From Bog-756 sp963837805 (lineage in GTDB: Bacteria; Actinomycetota; Acidimicrobiia; Acidimicrobiales; RAAP-2): a DNA stretch of 64,000 nt. The notes under the pieces were generated by a model, which was not told the DNA's origin, made no database searches, and worked only from the letters and a program-made list of their open reading frames with translations. Position 1 is the stretch's first letter. Each line of letters begins with the position of its first letter. Made by a program: the position numbers and the translations under genes. The stretch covers positions 372,001 through 436,000 of the forward strand of contig CAWIOU010000014.1 in NCBI GenBank assembly GCA_963837805.1, given 5' to 3'. Shown piece by piece: positions 1 to 9,700 of the stretch.

Positions 1-121
1 TGGTTGGACATCACCGCAGCCTATGAGAACCCCATCGACAGCGCGCTCCGGTCGATGCCCGCGCTCCGGCCCGTCGGCCGCGCTGGCGTCGACGGCCGCG
101 ATCCGGTCGCCGGCACCTCAC

Positions 122-547
122 TCAGAACGCGTTCTCGATCACCTCGACCCGGCCGGCGGTGATGGAAACGACATCGAAGCGAACCTCGACCCGGCTCCGG
201 CCCGAGGCCGGCGTCAGCTCCGACAGCCATCTCGCGGCCAGGCGTCGGATGCGGCGCTGTTTGGCTTCGAGCACCGACTCGGCTCCCGATCCGAACCGGT
301 CGCTCGACCTGGTCTTGACCTCGCAGAACACCACCGTCTTGCCCTGACGCACGATCAGGTCGATCTCACCCTCTCGGCGGCGCCAGTTCCGGTCGAGGAT
401 CTCGTAGCCGTTGTCCTCGTACTGCTTGGCCGCCAGGGCCTCTCCTTGGGCGCCGAGGGCCCGGCGGGCTTCAGCCCCGGCATTCCGCCCCCGCTCCCGT
501 GGGGTGGGATCGTTCCCCGGTGGGCGCTCCCCGGCGCCCGGGTTCAC
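122..547 (-). CDS. yraN: YraN family (UPF0102) endonuclease-like protein
   Basis: This 141-residue protein has the restriction-endonuclease-like fold core of the YraN/UPF0102 family. A GEID segment (about residues 60-63) is followed by FCEVKTR (about 74-80), which matches the D...ExK catalytic pattern of PD-(D/E)xK nucleases, and LGAQGEALA (31-39) is the usual N-terminal helix. The family is widespread and poorly characterised; it is often next to DNA-processing genes. The GTG at 547 overlaps the stop of the upstream DUF2469 gene as GTGA, with an AGAAGGA ribosome-binding site just before it, so I prefer it to longer in-frame starts. The function is inferred from fold only. Confidence 0.9.
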   Translation of the reverse strand: MNPGAGERPPGNDPTPRERGRNAGAEARRALGAQGEALAAKQYEDNGYEILDRNWRRREGEIDLIVRQGKTVVFCEVKTRSSDRFGSGAESVLEAKQRRIRRLAARWLSELTPASGRSRVEVRFDVVSITAGRVEVIENAF

Positions 548-837
548 AGATCCTTCTCGGGGAGCCGCTCGATGTTGACGTCCCTGAAGGTGAGGATGCG
601 AACCGACGGCACGAACCGGGCCGGTCGGTACATGTCCCAGACCCACGCATCATTGAGGGTGACCTCGACGCAGGCCGGCGAGGTGTCCGACCGCACGGTC
701 ACGTCGACGCTGTTGGCCAGGTAGAAGCGCCGCTCCGTCTCCACGACGTAGGCGAAGAGCGGCAGGACGGCCCGATACTCCTGCACCAGGGCCAGTTCGA
801 TCTCTGATTCGTACCGCTCGAGATCCTCTTCGCTCAT
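544..837 (-). CDS. DUF2469 family protein
   Basis: This 97-residue actinobacterial protein is recognised by YVVETERRFYLAN and by DAWVWDMYRPARFV, the two most conserved stretches of DUF2469. The biochemical function of the family is unknown. In actinobacteria it normally sits between rnhB and yraN, and here it is directly upstream of yraN with a 4-bp overlap, so the two are probably translated from one mRNA. rnhB is missing at its usual place upstream. The ATG at 837 has no obvious ribosome-binding site. Confidence 0.9.
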   Translation of the reverse strand: MSEEDLERYESEIELALVQEYRAVLPLFAYVVETERRFYLANSVDVTVRSDTSPACVEVTLNDAWVWDMYRPARFVPSVRILTFRDVNIERLPEKDL

Positions 838-1050
838 CGCAGGCGTGGCCGGGCTGCCGGATCGGCCCCACCGGACTCGGCTCCGGGAGGACCGGCCAGC
901 CGAGCCCCGTCCGACCGAGCCCTGTGCGAAACACCGTCCGGCCGATCCACCACGGGCGTCCGACCGGTCGTCTGGATCACCGGTCGACCCGCCGACGTCG
1001 TCCCACCGCCGGTTGGAGCACCTGTCCGATCCAAGCGCCGGCCTGAGAGG
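838..1050. other. Intergenic region between rplS and the DUF2469 gene, no gene seen
   Basis: This 213-bp stretch is rich in CCGG, CCGA and CGGT words. I find no frame with recognisable protein features. In many actinobacteria lepB and rnhB lie between rplS and DUF2469; neither is here. Confidence 0.5.
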
Positions 1051-1404
1051 TCAGGGGCGGGCAGACCGCCGCTCCTTGATCTTGGCCGCCTTACCGTGGC
1101 GGTCCCGCAGGTAGTAGAGCTTGGCCCGGCGGACGTCACCCAGGGAGACCACCTCGGTCATGGCGATCACCGGGGAATGGACCGGGAAGGTGCGCTCGAC
1201 GCCCACACCGAAGCTCACCTTGCGGACCGTGAAGGTCTCGCGCACCCCTGTCCCCTGCCGCTTGACCACTGCCCCCTGGAACACCTGGACCCGCTCGCGG
1301 GTGCCCTCGACCACCCGTACGTGGACCTTCACGGTGTCCCCGGGCCGGAAGTCGGGAATGTCGTCCCGCAGGCTGTCACGGTCGATGATGTCGGTCGGGT
1401 TCAT
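1051..1404 (-). CDS. rplS: 50S ribosomal protein bL19
   Basis: Ribosomal protein bL19 (117 residues) lies at the 30S-50S interface of the ribosome. Typical family features are the N-terminal FRPGDTVKVHVRVVEG, then RVQVFQGAVVKRQG, then the C-terminal RRAKLYYLRDRHGKAAKIKE. The ATG at 1404 is preceded by GGAAAGA at good spacing, and the length fits the family. It follows trmD after 145 bp, the usual order rpsP-khpA-rimM-trmD-rplS. Confidence 0.97.
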   Translation of the reverse strand: MNPTDIIDRDSLRDDIPDFRPGDTVKVHVRVVEGTRERVQVFQGAVVKRQGTGVRETFTVRKVSFGVGVERTFPVHSPVIAMTEVVSLGDVRRAKLYYLRDRHGKAAKIKERRSARP

Positions 1405-1549
1405 TGGGCGCGTCTTTCCACGAATCGTTCGGACTCTCCCCCGTTTGGCACCTTCCCGCCAGATCCTTCCGGGAGCTCCAGCTCCTCGAGACGTTCTGAA
1501 CGATCCGGGCCTGCAGTGCGAGTACCGGCACAACCGGCGACTACGGGGC

Positions 1550-2329
1550 TCACCAATCGTAGCCGTGTTCGCGCAGGAGGCGCACCTCACCGTGGTCGAC
1601 GAGGATCTGGACCTCGTCGCCGGTGAGGCCCCCCCGATCGGCGATCAGGTCGGGCCGGCGCTCCATGGTCCGGACCAGGGCCTGGGCCCGGCGCCAGCGG
1701 GCGATCCGGGCGTGATCGCCGGAGAGCAGGGTGTCCGGCACCGGCCAGCCCCGGAACTCGGCCGGGCGGGTGTACTGGGGGTACTCGAGGAGCCCGGCGG
1801 AGAAGCTCTCGTCACCCACCGAATCGTCGTTTCCGAGCACTCCGGGCAGCAGCCGCACGACCGCCTCCACCACGACCAGGGCGGCCAGCTCCCCGCCGGC
1901 CAGGACGAAGTCCCCCACCGAGAGCTCCTCGTCGACCAGATGATCGGCAATGCGCTGGTCGACGCCCTCATAGCGGCCGCAGAGCAGGGAGAATCCATCG
2001 GCCTGGGCGGCGTACTCCTCGGCCACCCGTTGGTCGAAGCGCCGGCCCGAGGGCGAGAGCAGGACCAGGGGCCGGGGCAGACCATCGGGGGATGCGGCGA
2101 CCCGCTCGACGGCGCTGAACACCGGCCCGGGGCCGATGACCATGCCGGCGCCACCCCCGAAGGGAGCGTCGTCCACCGACCGGTGGGGATCGGTCGCATC
2201 CTCCCGGACGTCGTGGGTGCGCAGGTCCAGCTGGCCGCGTCCCCGGGCCCGTCCGAGTATCGAGGCGTCGGCGTAGTGGTCGATGACGCCCGGGAAGAGG
2301 GTGAAGACGTCGATGCGGAGGGTGCGCAC
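1550..2329 (-). CDS. trmD: tRNA (guanine-N1)-methyltransferase TrmD
   Basis: TrmD methylates G37 of tRNAs reading CNN codons, using S-adenosylmethionine, and so prevents +1 frameshifting. The 259-residue protein starts with the family's RIDVFTLFPG. It shows DDAPFGGGAGMV (about 53-64), SPSGR (92-96), the cofactor-knot segment CGRYEGVDQR (117-126) and SVGDFVLAGGE (137-147). The GTG at 2329 lies 13 bp after the rimM stop. An upstream in-frame start at 2365 would overlap rimM and add non-conserved residues. Confidence 0.95.
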   Translation of the reverse strand: MRTLRIDVFTLFPGVIDHYADASILGRARGRGQLDLRTHDVREDATDPHRSVDDAPFGGGAGMVIGPGPVFSAVERVAASPDGLPRPLVLLSPSGRRFDQRVAEEYAAQADGFSLLCGRYEGVDQRIADHLVDEELSVGDFVLAGGELAALVVVEAVVRLLPGVLGNDDSVGDESFSAGLLEYPQYTRPAEFRGWPVPDTLLSGDHARIARWRRAQALVRTMERRPDLIADRGGLTGDEVQILVDHGEVRLLREHGYDW

Positions 2330-2342
2330 GGGGATGCCCGGA

Positions 2343-2981
2343 TCAGGAGAGGTCGAGGAGACCATCGGGGACCTCCACGATGATCCGCACCCCGGGTTCG
2401 TTCCCGACGACGAACCGGAGCGGGATCAACGCCCCTCCGTCGAGGACCAGGAGGTCGCTGGCCGGATTGGCCTCCACGCTGTCCACGATCCCGAGCACCC
2501 TCCCCGAGGTGTCCTCAACCGATGACCCGATCAGCTCGTGAATCCACAAGGCATCGGGGTCGTCGAGCGGGGGGGCGAACAGCTGGGTACCCCTGGCCCT
2601 GTCGGCCTCGTCGATGCCGGACAGGCCCTCGAAGGTCACGATGAACCGGCCCTGGTGGGGTGTGGAGCGCAGGACGGTCATCGGCCGGCCGTCCTCGGTG
2701 CTGAGCACCGAACCCGGGGTGACCCGCTCGGGCCGGTTGGTGGCCAGCGAGACGATCACGTCGCCCCGGAGCCCATGGGGCTTCACGATCCGTCCGACCT
2801 CGAGCATGGGAGCTTCGTCAGCCGTGCCGACGTCGTCGCCGGTGTCGGTGGTGCCAGTGGTGTCGGTGTCGCCGGTGTCGGTGGTGCCACCGGTGTCGGT
2901 GGTGCCAGCGGTGTCGGTGTCACCGGTCCCGCCGTCGACCCTTCCCGTCCCACCGTCGACCCTGGGGGTGGGACCGTTCAC
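2343..2981 (-). CDS. rimM: Ribosome maturation factor RimM with a repeat-rich N-terminal extension
   Basis: RimM binds ribosomal protein uS19 and helps mature the 30S head. The conserved part begins at residue 59 (MLEVGRIVKPHGLRG) and ends in a PRC-barrel domain (IHELIGSSVEDTSGRVLGIVDSVE). From the GTG at 2981, 12 bp after the khpA stop, the frame stays open through about 58 residues rich in Thr, Asp and Gly made of TTDTG-like repeats. An ATG at 2807 would give a compact 154-residue RimM without that tail. Neither start has a clear ribosome-binding site, so the true start is uncertain; the identity is firm. Confidence 0.9.
   Translation of the reverse strand: MNGPTPRVDGGTGRVDGGTGDTDTAGTTDTGGTTDTGDTDTTGTTDTGDDVGTADEAPMLEVGRIVKPHGLRGDVIVSLATNRPERVTPGSVLSTEDGRPMTVLRSTPHQGRFIVTFEGLSGIDEADRARGTQLFAPPLDDPDALWIHELIGSSVEDTSGRVLGIVDSVEANPASDLLVLDGGALIPLRFVVGNEPGVRIIVEVPDGLLDLS
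2839..2923. repeat. Short degenerate tandem repeats in the rimM 5' region
   Basis: About five copies of an 18-bp unit resembling GGTGTCGGTGGTGCCAGC are arrayed in tandem. Read on the minus strand in the rimM frame they encode Thr-Asp-Gly-rich residues. They keep the frame because the unit is a multiple of three. Confidence 0.75.
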
Positions 2982-2993
2982 CGATCGGTGACG

Positions 2994-3332
2994 TCAGTCG
3001 TCGACGATGTCGACGCTGGTCTGCACCCCATCGCGGGCGCCGGCGGCGGCGACCACCGTGCGGATGGCCTGGGCCACCCGACCTCGACGTCCGATGACCC
3101 GGCCCATGTCGTCGGGGGCCACGTGGATCCGGAACCGGACCGTGTCCCCGCGTTCCTCGGTGTTGATGACGACCGCCCCGGGATCCGATGTGATCGAGTT
3201 GACCAGATAGGTCACGACGGCCAGGGGCGTGCCCCCCGAGACCCGGTTGCCGGCGTCATCGTCCTCGTGGTCGCCGAGGTCGTCGATCGTGTTGACGTCA
3301 TCGGGTGAGTCGAGAGCGAGTTCGTCGCTCAC
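2994..3332 (-). CDS. khpA: KH-domain RNA-binding protein (KhpA type)
   Basis: This is a small single-KH-domain protein (112 residues) of the KhpA family, which binds RNA and in other bacteria acts with KhpB in RNA regulation and cell-shape control. The KH signature GRVIGRRGRVAQAIRTVV contains the GxxG loop. The first half is acidic (DDVNTIDDLGDHEDDDAG), a longer acidic N-terminus than usual. The GTG at 3332 overlaps the rpsP stop as GTGA, indicating coupled translation in the rpsP-khpA-rimM-trmD-rplS operon. Confidence 0.92.
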   Translation of the reverse strand: MSDELALDSPDDVNTIDDLGDHEDDDAGNRVSGGTPLAVVTYLVNSITSDPGAVVINTEERGDTVRFRIHVAPDDMGRVIGRRGRVAQAIRTVVAAAGARDGVQTSVDIVDD

Positions 3333-3616
3333 TTGGCCGCCTTGGTCAGCTCGAACTCGTCGAGCGCACCTGACTTCTTCAGCAGCTTCTCGACGCGCTC
3401 GGTGGGTGTCGCACCCTGGGACAGCCACTTGACGGCCTTGGCGTTGTCGATCTCCACGACGGCGTCAGGCTCGGCCAACGACTTGCCCCGGGGGGCGTAG
3501 GTCCCCACGATCTCGATGAACCGACCGTTGCGCGGCGAACGGCTGTCCGCCGCCACCAACCGGTAGGTCGGCTGCTTCTTCTTCCCGATCCGCACGAGGC
3601 GGAGCTTTACGGCCAC
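3329..3616 (-). CDS. rpsP: 30S ribosomal protein bS16
   Basis: Ribosomal protein bS16 (95 residues) is a 30S assembly protein. It carries the family signature VKLRLVRIGKKKQPTYRLVAADSR and GRFIEIVGTYAPRG. The start is GTG at 3616, with GAGGAG eight bases upstream. It opens the small-subunit and tRNA-modification operon and lies 170 bp downstream of ffh. A weak promoter (TTGGTG-N16-TATCAA on the minus strand) may lie in that gap, but I cannot confirm it. Confidence 0.97.
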   Translation of the reverse strand: MAVKLRLVRIGKKKQPTYRLVAADSRSPRNGRFIEIVGTYAPRGKSLAEPDAVVEIDNAKAVKWLSQGATPTERVEKLLKKSGALDEFELTKAAK

Positions 3617-3786
3617 TGTGAACTCCTCTGCATTCTCTTGATAGCGCCCTACAGTCTCCCACCAATGCCGGGGCCGACGCGCAATCGGTCCCCGGCCACC
3701 AGATGCTGAATATCAAAGCCTCAAAATCGGTCCGGCCCAGGTCGGGCCCGGCCGCCCCGACACCCGGTCCCGGCGACCAGAAGCGC

Positions 3787-5339
<1,553 letters not shown>

Positions 5340-5355
<16 letters not shown>

Positions 5356-5375
5356 GGGGTCCTCAGGCTGAACAT
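5340..5375 (-). other. Possible 11-codon upstream reading frame overlapping the ffh start
   Basis: The first copy of the duplicated ffh start region gives an ATG at 5375 that is 20 bp upstream of, and out of frame with, the ffh ATG. It reads MFSLRTPCSRA and stops at a TGA inside the first codons of ffh. It has the same GAGGACCCC leader as ffh. It may be a translated leader peptide or simply a by-product of the duplication. Confidence 0.4.
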
Positions 5376-5390
5376 GGGGTCCTCAGGCTA
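5351..5390. repeat. 20-bp tandem duplication covering the ffh ribosome-binding site and start
   Basis: Positions 5351-5370 and 5371-5390 are identical except for the last base. On the minus strand each copy reads AGCCTGAGGACCCCATGTT, that is, a Shine-Dalgarno sequence and start codon. Only the distal copy is preceded by T to form TAGCCT, a plausible -10 hexamer; the proximal copy has CAGCCT. Confidence 0.9.
5385..5390 (-). promoter_or_regulatory. Candidate -10 hexamer for ffh (TAGCCT)
   Basis: TAGCCT ends 9 nt before the ATG at 5375 and 29 nt before the ffh ATG at 5355. A transcript from here would begin almost at the first, out-of-frame ATG. No convincing -35 is seen, as is usual for promoters in this genome. 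Confidence 0.45.
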
Positions 5391-5469
5391 TAGGACGGCG
5401 GTCGGCGCGACGGTCGCGGGTCGGGGGCTGGGGAGGCCGGGACGGCATCGATCGGGAGCGTGGAACCGA

Positions 5470-6756
5470 TCAGAAGAGCGCGTCCACGAAGGCGGCCGCA
5501 TCGAAATCGATGAGGTCCTCCACACCCTCACCCAGGCCGACCAGTTTGACCGGGAGCCCGAGCTCCCGCTGGATGGCCACCACGATCCCTCCCTTGGCCG
5601 TCCCGTCGAGCTTGGTCAGCACCACGCCCGACACATCGACGGCGTCGAGGAACACCTTGGCCTGGGCCAGTCCGTTCTGGCCGGTGGTGGCGTCGAGTAC
5701 CAGCAGCACCTCGACCACATGACCGGGCGGCCGGTCGGCGACTCGCCGGATCTTCTTCAGTTCCTCGATGAGGTTGACCTTGTTGTGGAGGCGACCGGCG
5801 GTATCGGCGAGAACCACCGCATGCCCCCGCGACGCCGCCCGCTGCACGGCGTCGAACACCACCGAGCTCGGGTCGCCTCCTTCGGATCCCCGGACGATGT
5901 CGGCGTCGGCCCGTGACGCCCACATCGAGAGCTGCTCACCGGCGGCGGCCCGGAAGGTGTCGCCGGCCGCCAACAACACTTTGGCTCCGGCCGCCGACAT
6001 CCGGTTGGCCACCTTGCCCACCGTTGTGGTCTTGCCCACCCCGTTGACGCCCACGAACAGCCAGACGTCGACGGATGGCTCGCCGTCTCCGTTCTGTCCG
6101 GCATCGCCGGCGTCCGTCCCGTCGCTGCCGCTGACTCCGACGCCCGCGGAAGCGGGCACGGCCAGCGACCAGTCCACCGACGTCAACATCGACACCAGCT
6201 CGGCCTTCAGCGCATCGACCAACGCGTCCGGGCCGACGATCTCACCACTCTTGACCCTGGCCCTCAGCCCGTCGAGGAGGGCATCGGTGGCACCCACTCC
6301 CACATCGGCCCGGATGAGGGCCTCTTCCAGGTCGTCCCAGGTGGCGGCGTCGATCTTTCCCTTGGACCGGACCGCTCCCAGGTATCCGGAGAGCAGGCCG
6401 CGGGCCTTGCCCAGACGACTCCGGTAGGTGGGCGGTTCCGCCGGCTCCTCCTCGACCGGTTCGGGTGGTGCCGGCTCGACCGGTGCCTCCTCGACCGGTG
6501 CCGGGGCCAGCCCCGGCCGGTCGGTCGACGGCGGGGCCTCTTCGAGGGTGGCCAGCCGGGTGGCATCGGCACTCCGGTCCAGTTCGACGTCGGTGGGAGC
6601 ATCGCTGGCCACCTCGCCGGCCGGCACATGCTCTTTCGGGCCCCGACCTCGCAGGCGCAGGCCGACGGCCACCCCTCCGGCCACGACCACGACCGGTATG
6701 GCGACGAACAGGCCGACCGCCACATCGGAGGTGGCGACGAGCAGATCGGGACCCAT
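5470..6756 (-). CDS. ftsY: Signal recognition particle receptor FtsY
   Basis: FtsY is the membrane-associated SRP receptor GTPase. The 428-residue protein begins with a transmembrane segment (about 12-35), followed by an acidic, Pro/Glu-rich linker (about 45-110), the N domain from about 112, and the G domain with GVNGVGKT (236-243), GDTFRAAAGEQL, DTAGRL and TKLDGTAKGG. An unusual Gly/Asp/Ser-rich insert (about 201-227) sits between the N and G domains. The ATG at 6756 overlaps the smc stop by one base (TAATG), so smc and ftsY are translationally coupled, a common actinobacterial arrangement. Confidence 0.95.
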   Translation of the reverse strand: MGPDLLVATSDVAVGLFVAIPVVVVAGGVAVGLRLRGRGPKEHVPAGEVASDAPTDVELDRSADATRLATLEEAPPSTDRPGLAPAPVEEAPVEPAPPEPVEEEPAEPPTYRSRLGKARGLLSGYLGAVRSKGKIDAATWDDLEEALIRADVGVGATDALLDGLRARVKSGEIVGPDALVDALKAELVSMLTSVDWSLAVPASAGVGVSGSDGTDAGDAGQNGDGEPSVDVWLFVGVNGVGKTTTVGKVANRMSAAGAKVLLAAGDTFRAAAGEQLSMWASRADADIVRGSEGGDPSSVVFDAVQRAASRGHAVVLADTAGRLHNKVNLIEELKKIRRVADRPPGHVVEVLLVLDATTGQNGLAQAKVFLDAVDVSGVVLTKLDGTAKGGIVVAIQRELGLPVKLVGLGEGVEDLIDFDAAAFVDALF

Positions 6757-9700
6757 TACTGGTCGGTGCCCCCCACGTGCTCCGCTTCGAAGCGTCTCCT
6801 GGCGATCCCTCCCTCGGCCACCGGACCTTCGTCGAGGTGCTCCTCGGGGGGCACGCTGTCAAAACCTTCCTCATCCTCCGACCGGGAGGCGCCGGGCGGT
6901 GCGGAACCGGGCTGTTGGTCGCGGCCGGCCTGTTGGGCACTGCCGTGTTGGGGGACGTCCCCGTCCGGGGAGGAGACCGACACCGACAGCACCGGCCCGG
7001 CCCCGGGGCGGACCTCCGACCTGGGTTCGGACCGTGAGTCCGGCTTGGGCTCGGGCCGTGACTCGGATCTGGGCACCGAGCGGGACTCCGAGTCGGGCTC
7101 GGGCACAGCTTCGGACACCGGTACTGACTCGGGTACTGACTCGGGTACTGACTCGGGCACGGGAACGGGCATGGGCCCGGTCTCGGGGACGGCCCCGCGC
7201 CCTGTCTCGATCTCGGCCTCGGCCAGCGTGTCGCCGTCCACGCCCGTCTCCTCCGCCGGAGCAGGAATCGGAGCCGGTGCCGGGGCCCCCACCGGAGCCG
7301 GTGCCGGCGCCATCATGCCCGTCTCACCGTCCGACCACTCCAGACCGTCGCTGCGGTGGCGCGGGACCTTCTGGCTCACCACCTTCGAGGAGCCTCCGGG
7401 AGCCATGGTGACCCCGTACAGGGCGTCGGCAGCCTCCATGGTGCGCTTCTGGTGGCTCACGATGATCAGCTGGGCACCTTCGCGGAACTCGTGGACCAGC
7501 CCGAGAAACCGTTGCAGGTTGACGTCGTCGAGAGCCGCCTCGACCTCGTCCATCAGGTAGAAGGGCGACGGCCGGCTCCGGAACACGGCGAACAGGAAGG
7601 CCAGGGCGACCAGCGAGCGTTCGCCCCCCGAGAGCAGTGACAACCGGCGGACGTTGCGGCCGGCCGGCCGGACCTCGACCTCGACCCCGGTGTCCAGCAG
7701 GTTCTCCGGGTCGGTGAGCGAGAGCCGGCCCGTCCCCCCCGGGAACAGCGAGGTGACCAAGGTCGAGAAGTGTTCGTTGACGTCGGCGAAGGCCGAATCG
7801 AACACGTGCATGATCTCCTCGTCCAGGGTCCGGATCACGTGGTGGAGCTCGCGACGGGCGGAACGGACGTCATCGACCTGGGACTCGAGAAACTGATGGC
7901 GTTCGCCCAGTTCGGAGAGCTCTTCGAGGGCGAGGGGGTTCACCGGGCCGAGGGCAGCCAGCTCGGCTTCGAGCTCGACGATCCGGGTCGACGGGTCGGA
8001 GCCTTCGGGGAGCTCGGGCTGCGGGGCGGACAGGGCTTCATCGGGACCGCAGGCCAGCTCCCGGCGAAGGGACTCGACCACCGACTCCCGCCGGATGGTC
8101 GCCTCCACGAGGTCCAGTTCGACCTTCTGGAGTCGGCCCCTGACCGCAGCCAGCTCGTGTTCGTGGGCCGAGCGCTGACGGCGGAGCTCCTCGAGCCGGG
8201 CCCCGCCGGCCCGGACGGCCTCGATCTGGAGCCGGTAGCGCTCGCGGAGCTCGGCCAGGGCCGAGTCCAGCTGCGATTGGGCCGATCCCACGACGGCCAG
8301 GAGGCGGGCCACGGCGGTGGCGTCGGCTTCGAGCCGTGTCCGGCGCTCGGCCGCCTCACGGCGCTCGTCGGCATGCCCGGTCAGCCTCCGGTCGACCTCG
8401 GCCAGCCGCTCGCTCAGGACCCGGCGCCGTTCGACCAGGCCGGCCGAGCGGACCTCCCATTCGCTCCGGACCGAAGCCGCCTCGGCGATGCGCTCGTCGA
8501 TCCGCTTGCGCTCCTCGCGGGCCGCGGCAGCCCTCCCGGCGGCCTCGGTCCGCGCCGCTTCCAGGATGGGCAGTTGCTCGCGGAGCTCGACGGCGCGCGC
8601 CGTGTCCCGGGCGATCCGGTCGTCGAGCTCGGCCGCCGTCCGGCGCACCTCCTCGAGCTCGGAGGCGAGCGCCAGCCGGTCCTCGGCCACCCGTTGGCGG
8701 GCGGCTCGCGCCGTTTGATGGTCGACCTCGTTCCGGTCGTCGGACCGGACGGCCTCGAGTGCAGCCGCCCGGGTGGACTCCACGGCCGAGCGAGCCGTGG
8801 TCCGATCGTCGGCGGACTCGGACGCGGCGGCGGCCGCCGTCGTCGCCCGGGCCCGGGCCTCGTCGACCACCGCCGCGGTGACCACACCGCCGCCCGCCCG
8901 AACCCGCCACCCGGCCGACGAGAAGCGGTCCCCGTCGCGGGTGACCACGACCAGGTCGGGGCGGGCCAGGGCGAGATCGATGGCGTCGGACCATCCGCCC
9001 AGGGCGCAGTGGGAGCCCGAGAGCAGGGTGTCGAGCGCCGCCTCCAGCCCCGGGAGGAACGGGCCCCCGGGTCGGGGGCGGACGTGGGGACGGATCGACT
9101 CGGTCCCGGGCGGGACCGCGTCGCCGCTCCCGGCGCTGGCGCCGGCATGGATGCCGGCGTGGATGCCGGCGTGGGCACCGGCGTGGGAAGCCGAGTCGGT
9201 GAGGGCCAGGACGGCGCCGGTGGCCCCTCCCTCGCGGAGCCGGGCCAGGGCCGACTTGGCCGGCACGCTCCCGGAGACGACCACGGCCGCCACCGAGGCC
9301 CCGGCGGCCGCTTCGAAGGCATCCTCCCAGCCCTCGTCGACCTCCACGAGGTCGAGAAGGATCCCGACCACCCCGTCGACGCCCGAGAGCAGCTCGGCCC
9401 CGGCCGCGCCCCGGGCCTCGTCGAGGGCCCGCTCGAGGGCGTCGGCCCGAGCCACCGACCGGTGGTGCTCCAGTTCGGCCTGGCGGAGGGCACCCTCGGC
9501 CGATTCGAGCCGGGCAGTGGCCCGCCCGTGGGCGGCCTCGGCCTCGGCCACCGCGGACTGCAGCTGATGGCGGGCCTGTTCCGTCTCGGCCAGGCGCTCC
9601 CCCAGCTCGTGGTCCTCCCCCTCCAGCACGGCCGCCCTGCGCTCGGTGGAGGCCAATCGGACGGACAGCTGATCCGACGAGCGCCGGTCGCGCTCCAGCG

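Noticed and set aside
1..121. A possible gene start on the minus strand at positions 11-9 (MSN...)
   Set aside because: Only three or four codons are visible. comM often follows yraN, but nothing in these bases can support it.
2839..2923. Regularly spaced repeats near rimM as a CRISPR array
   Set aside because: Units are contiguous 18-bp coding repeats without unique spacers.
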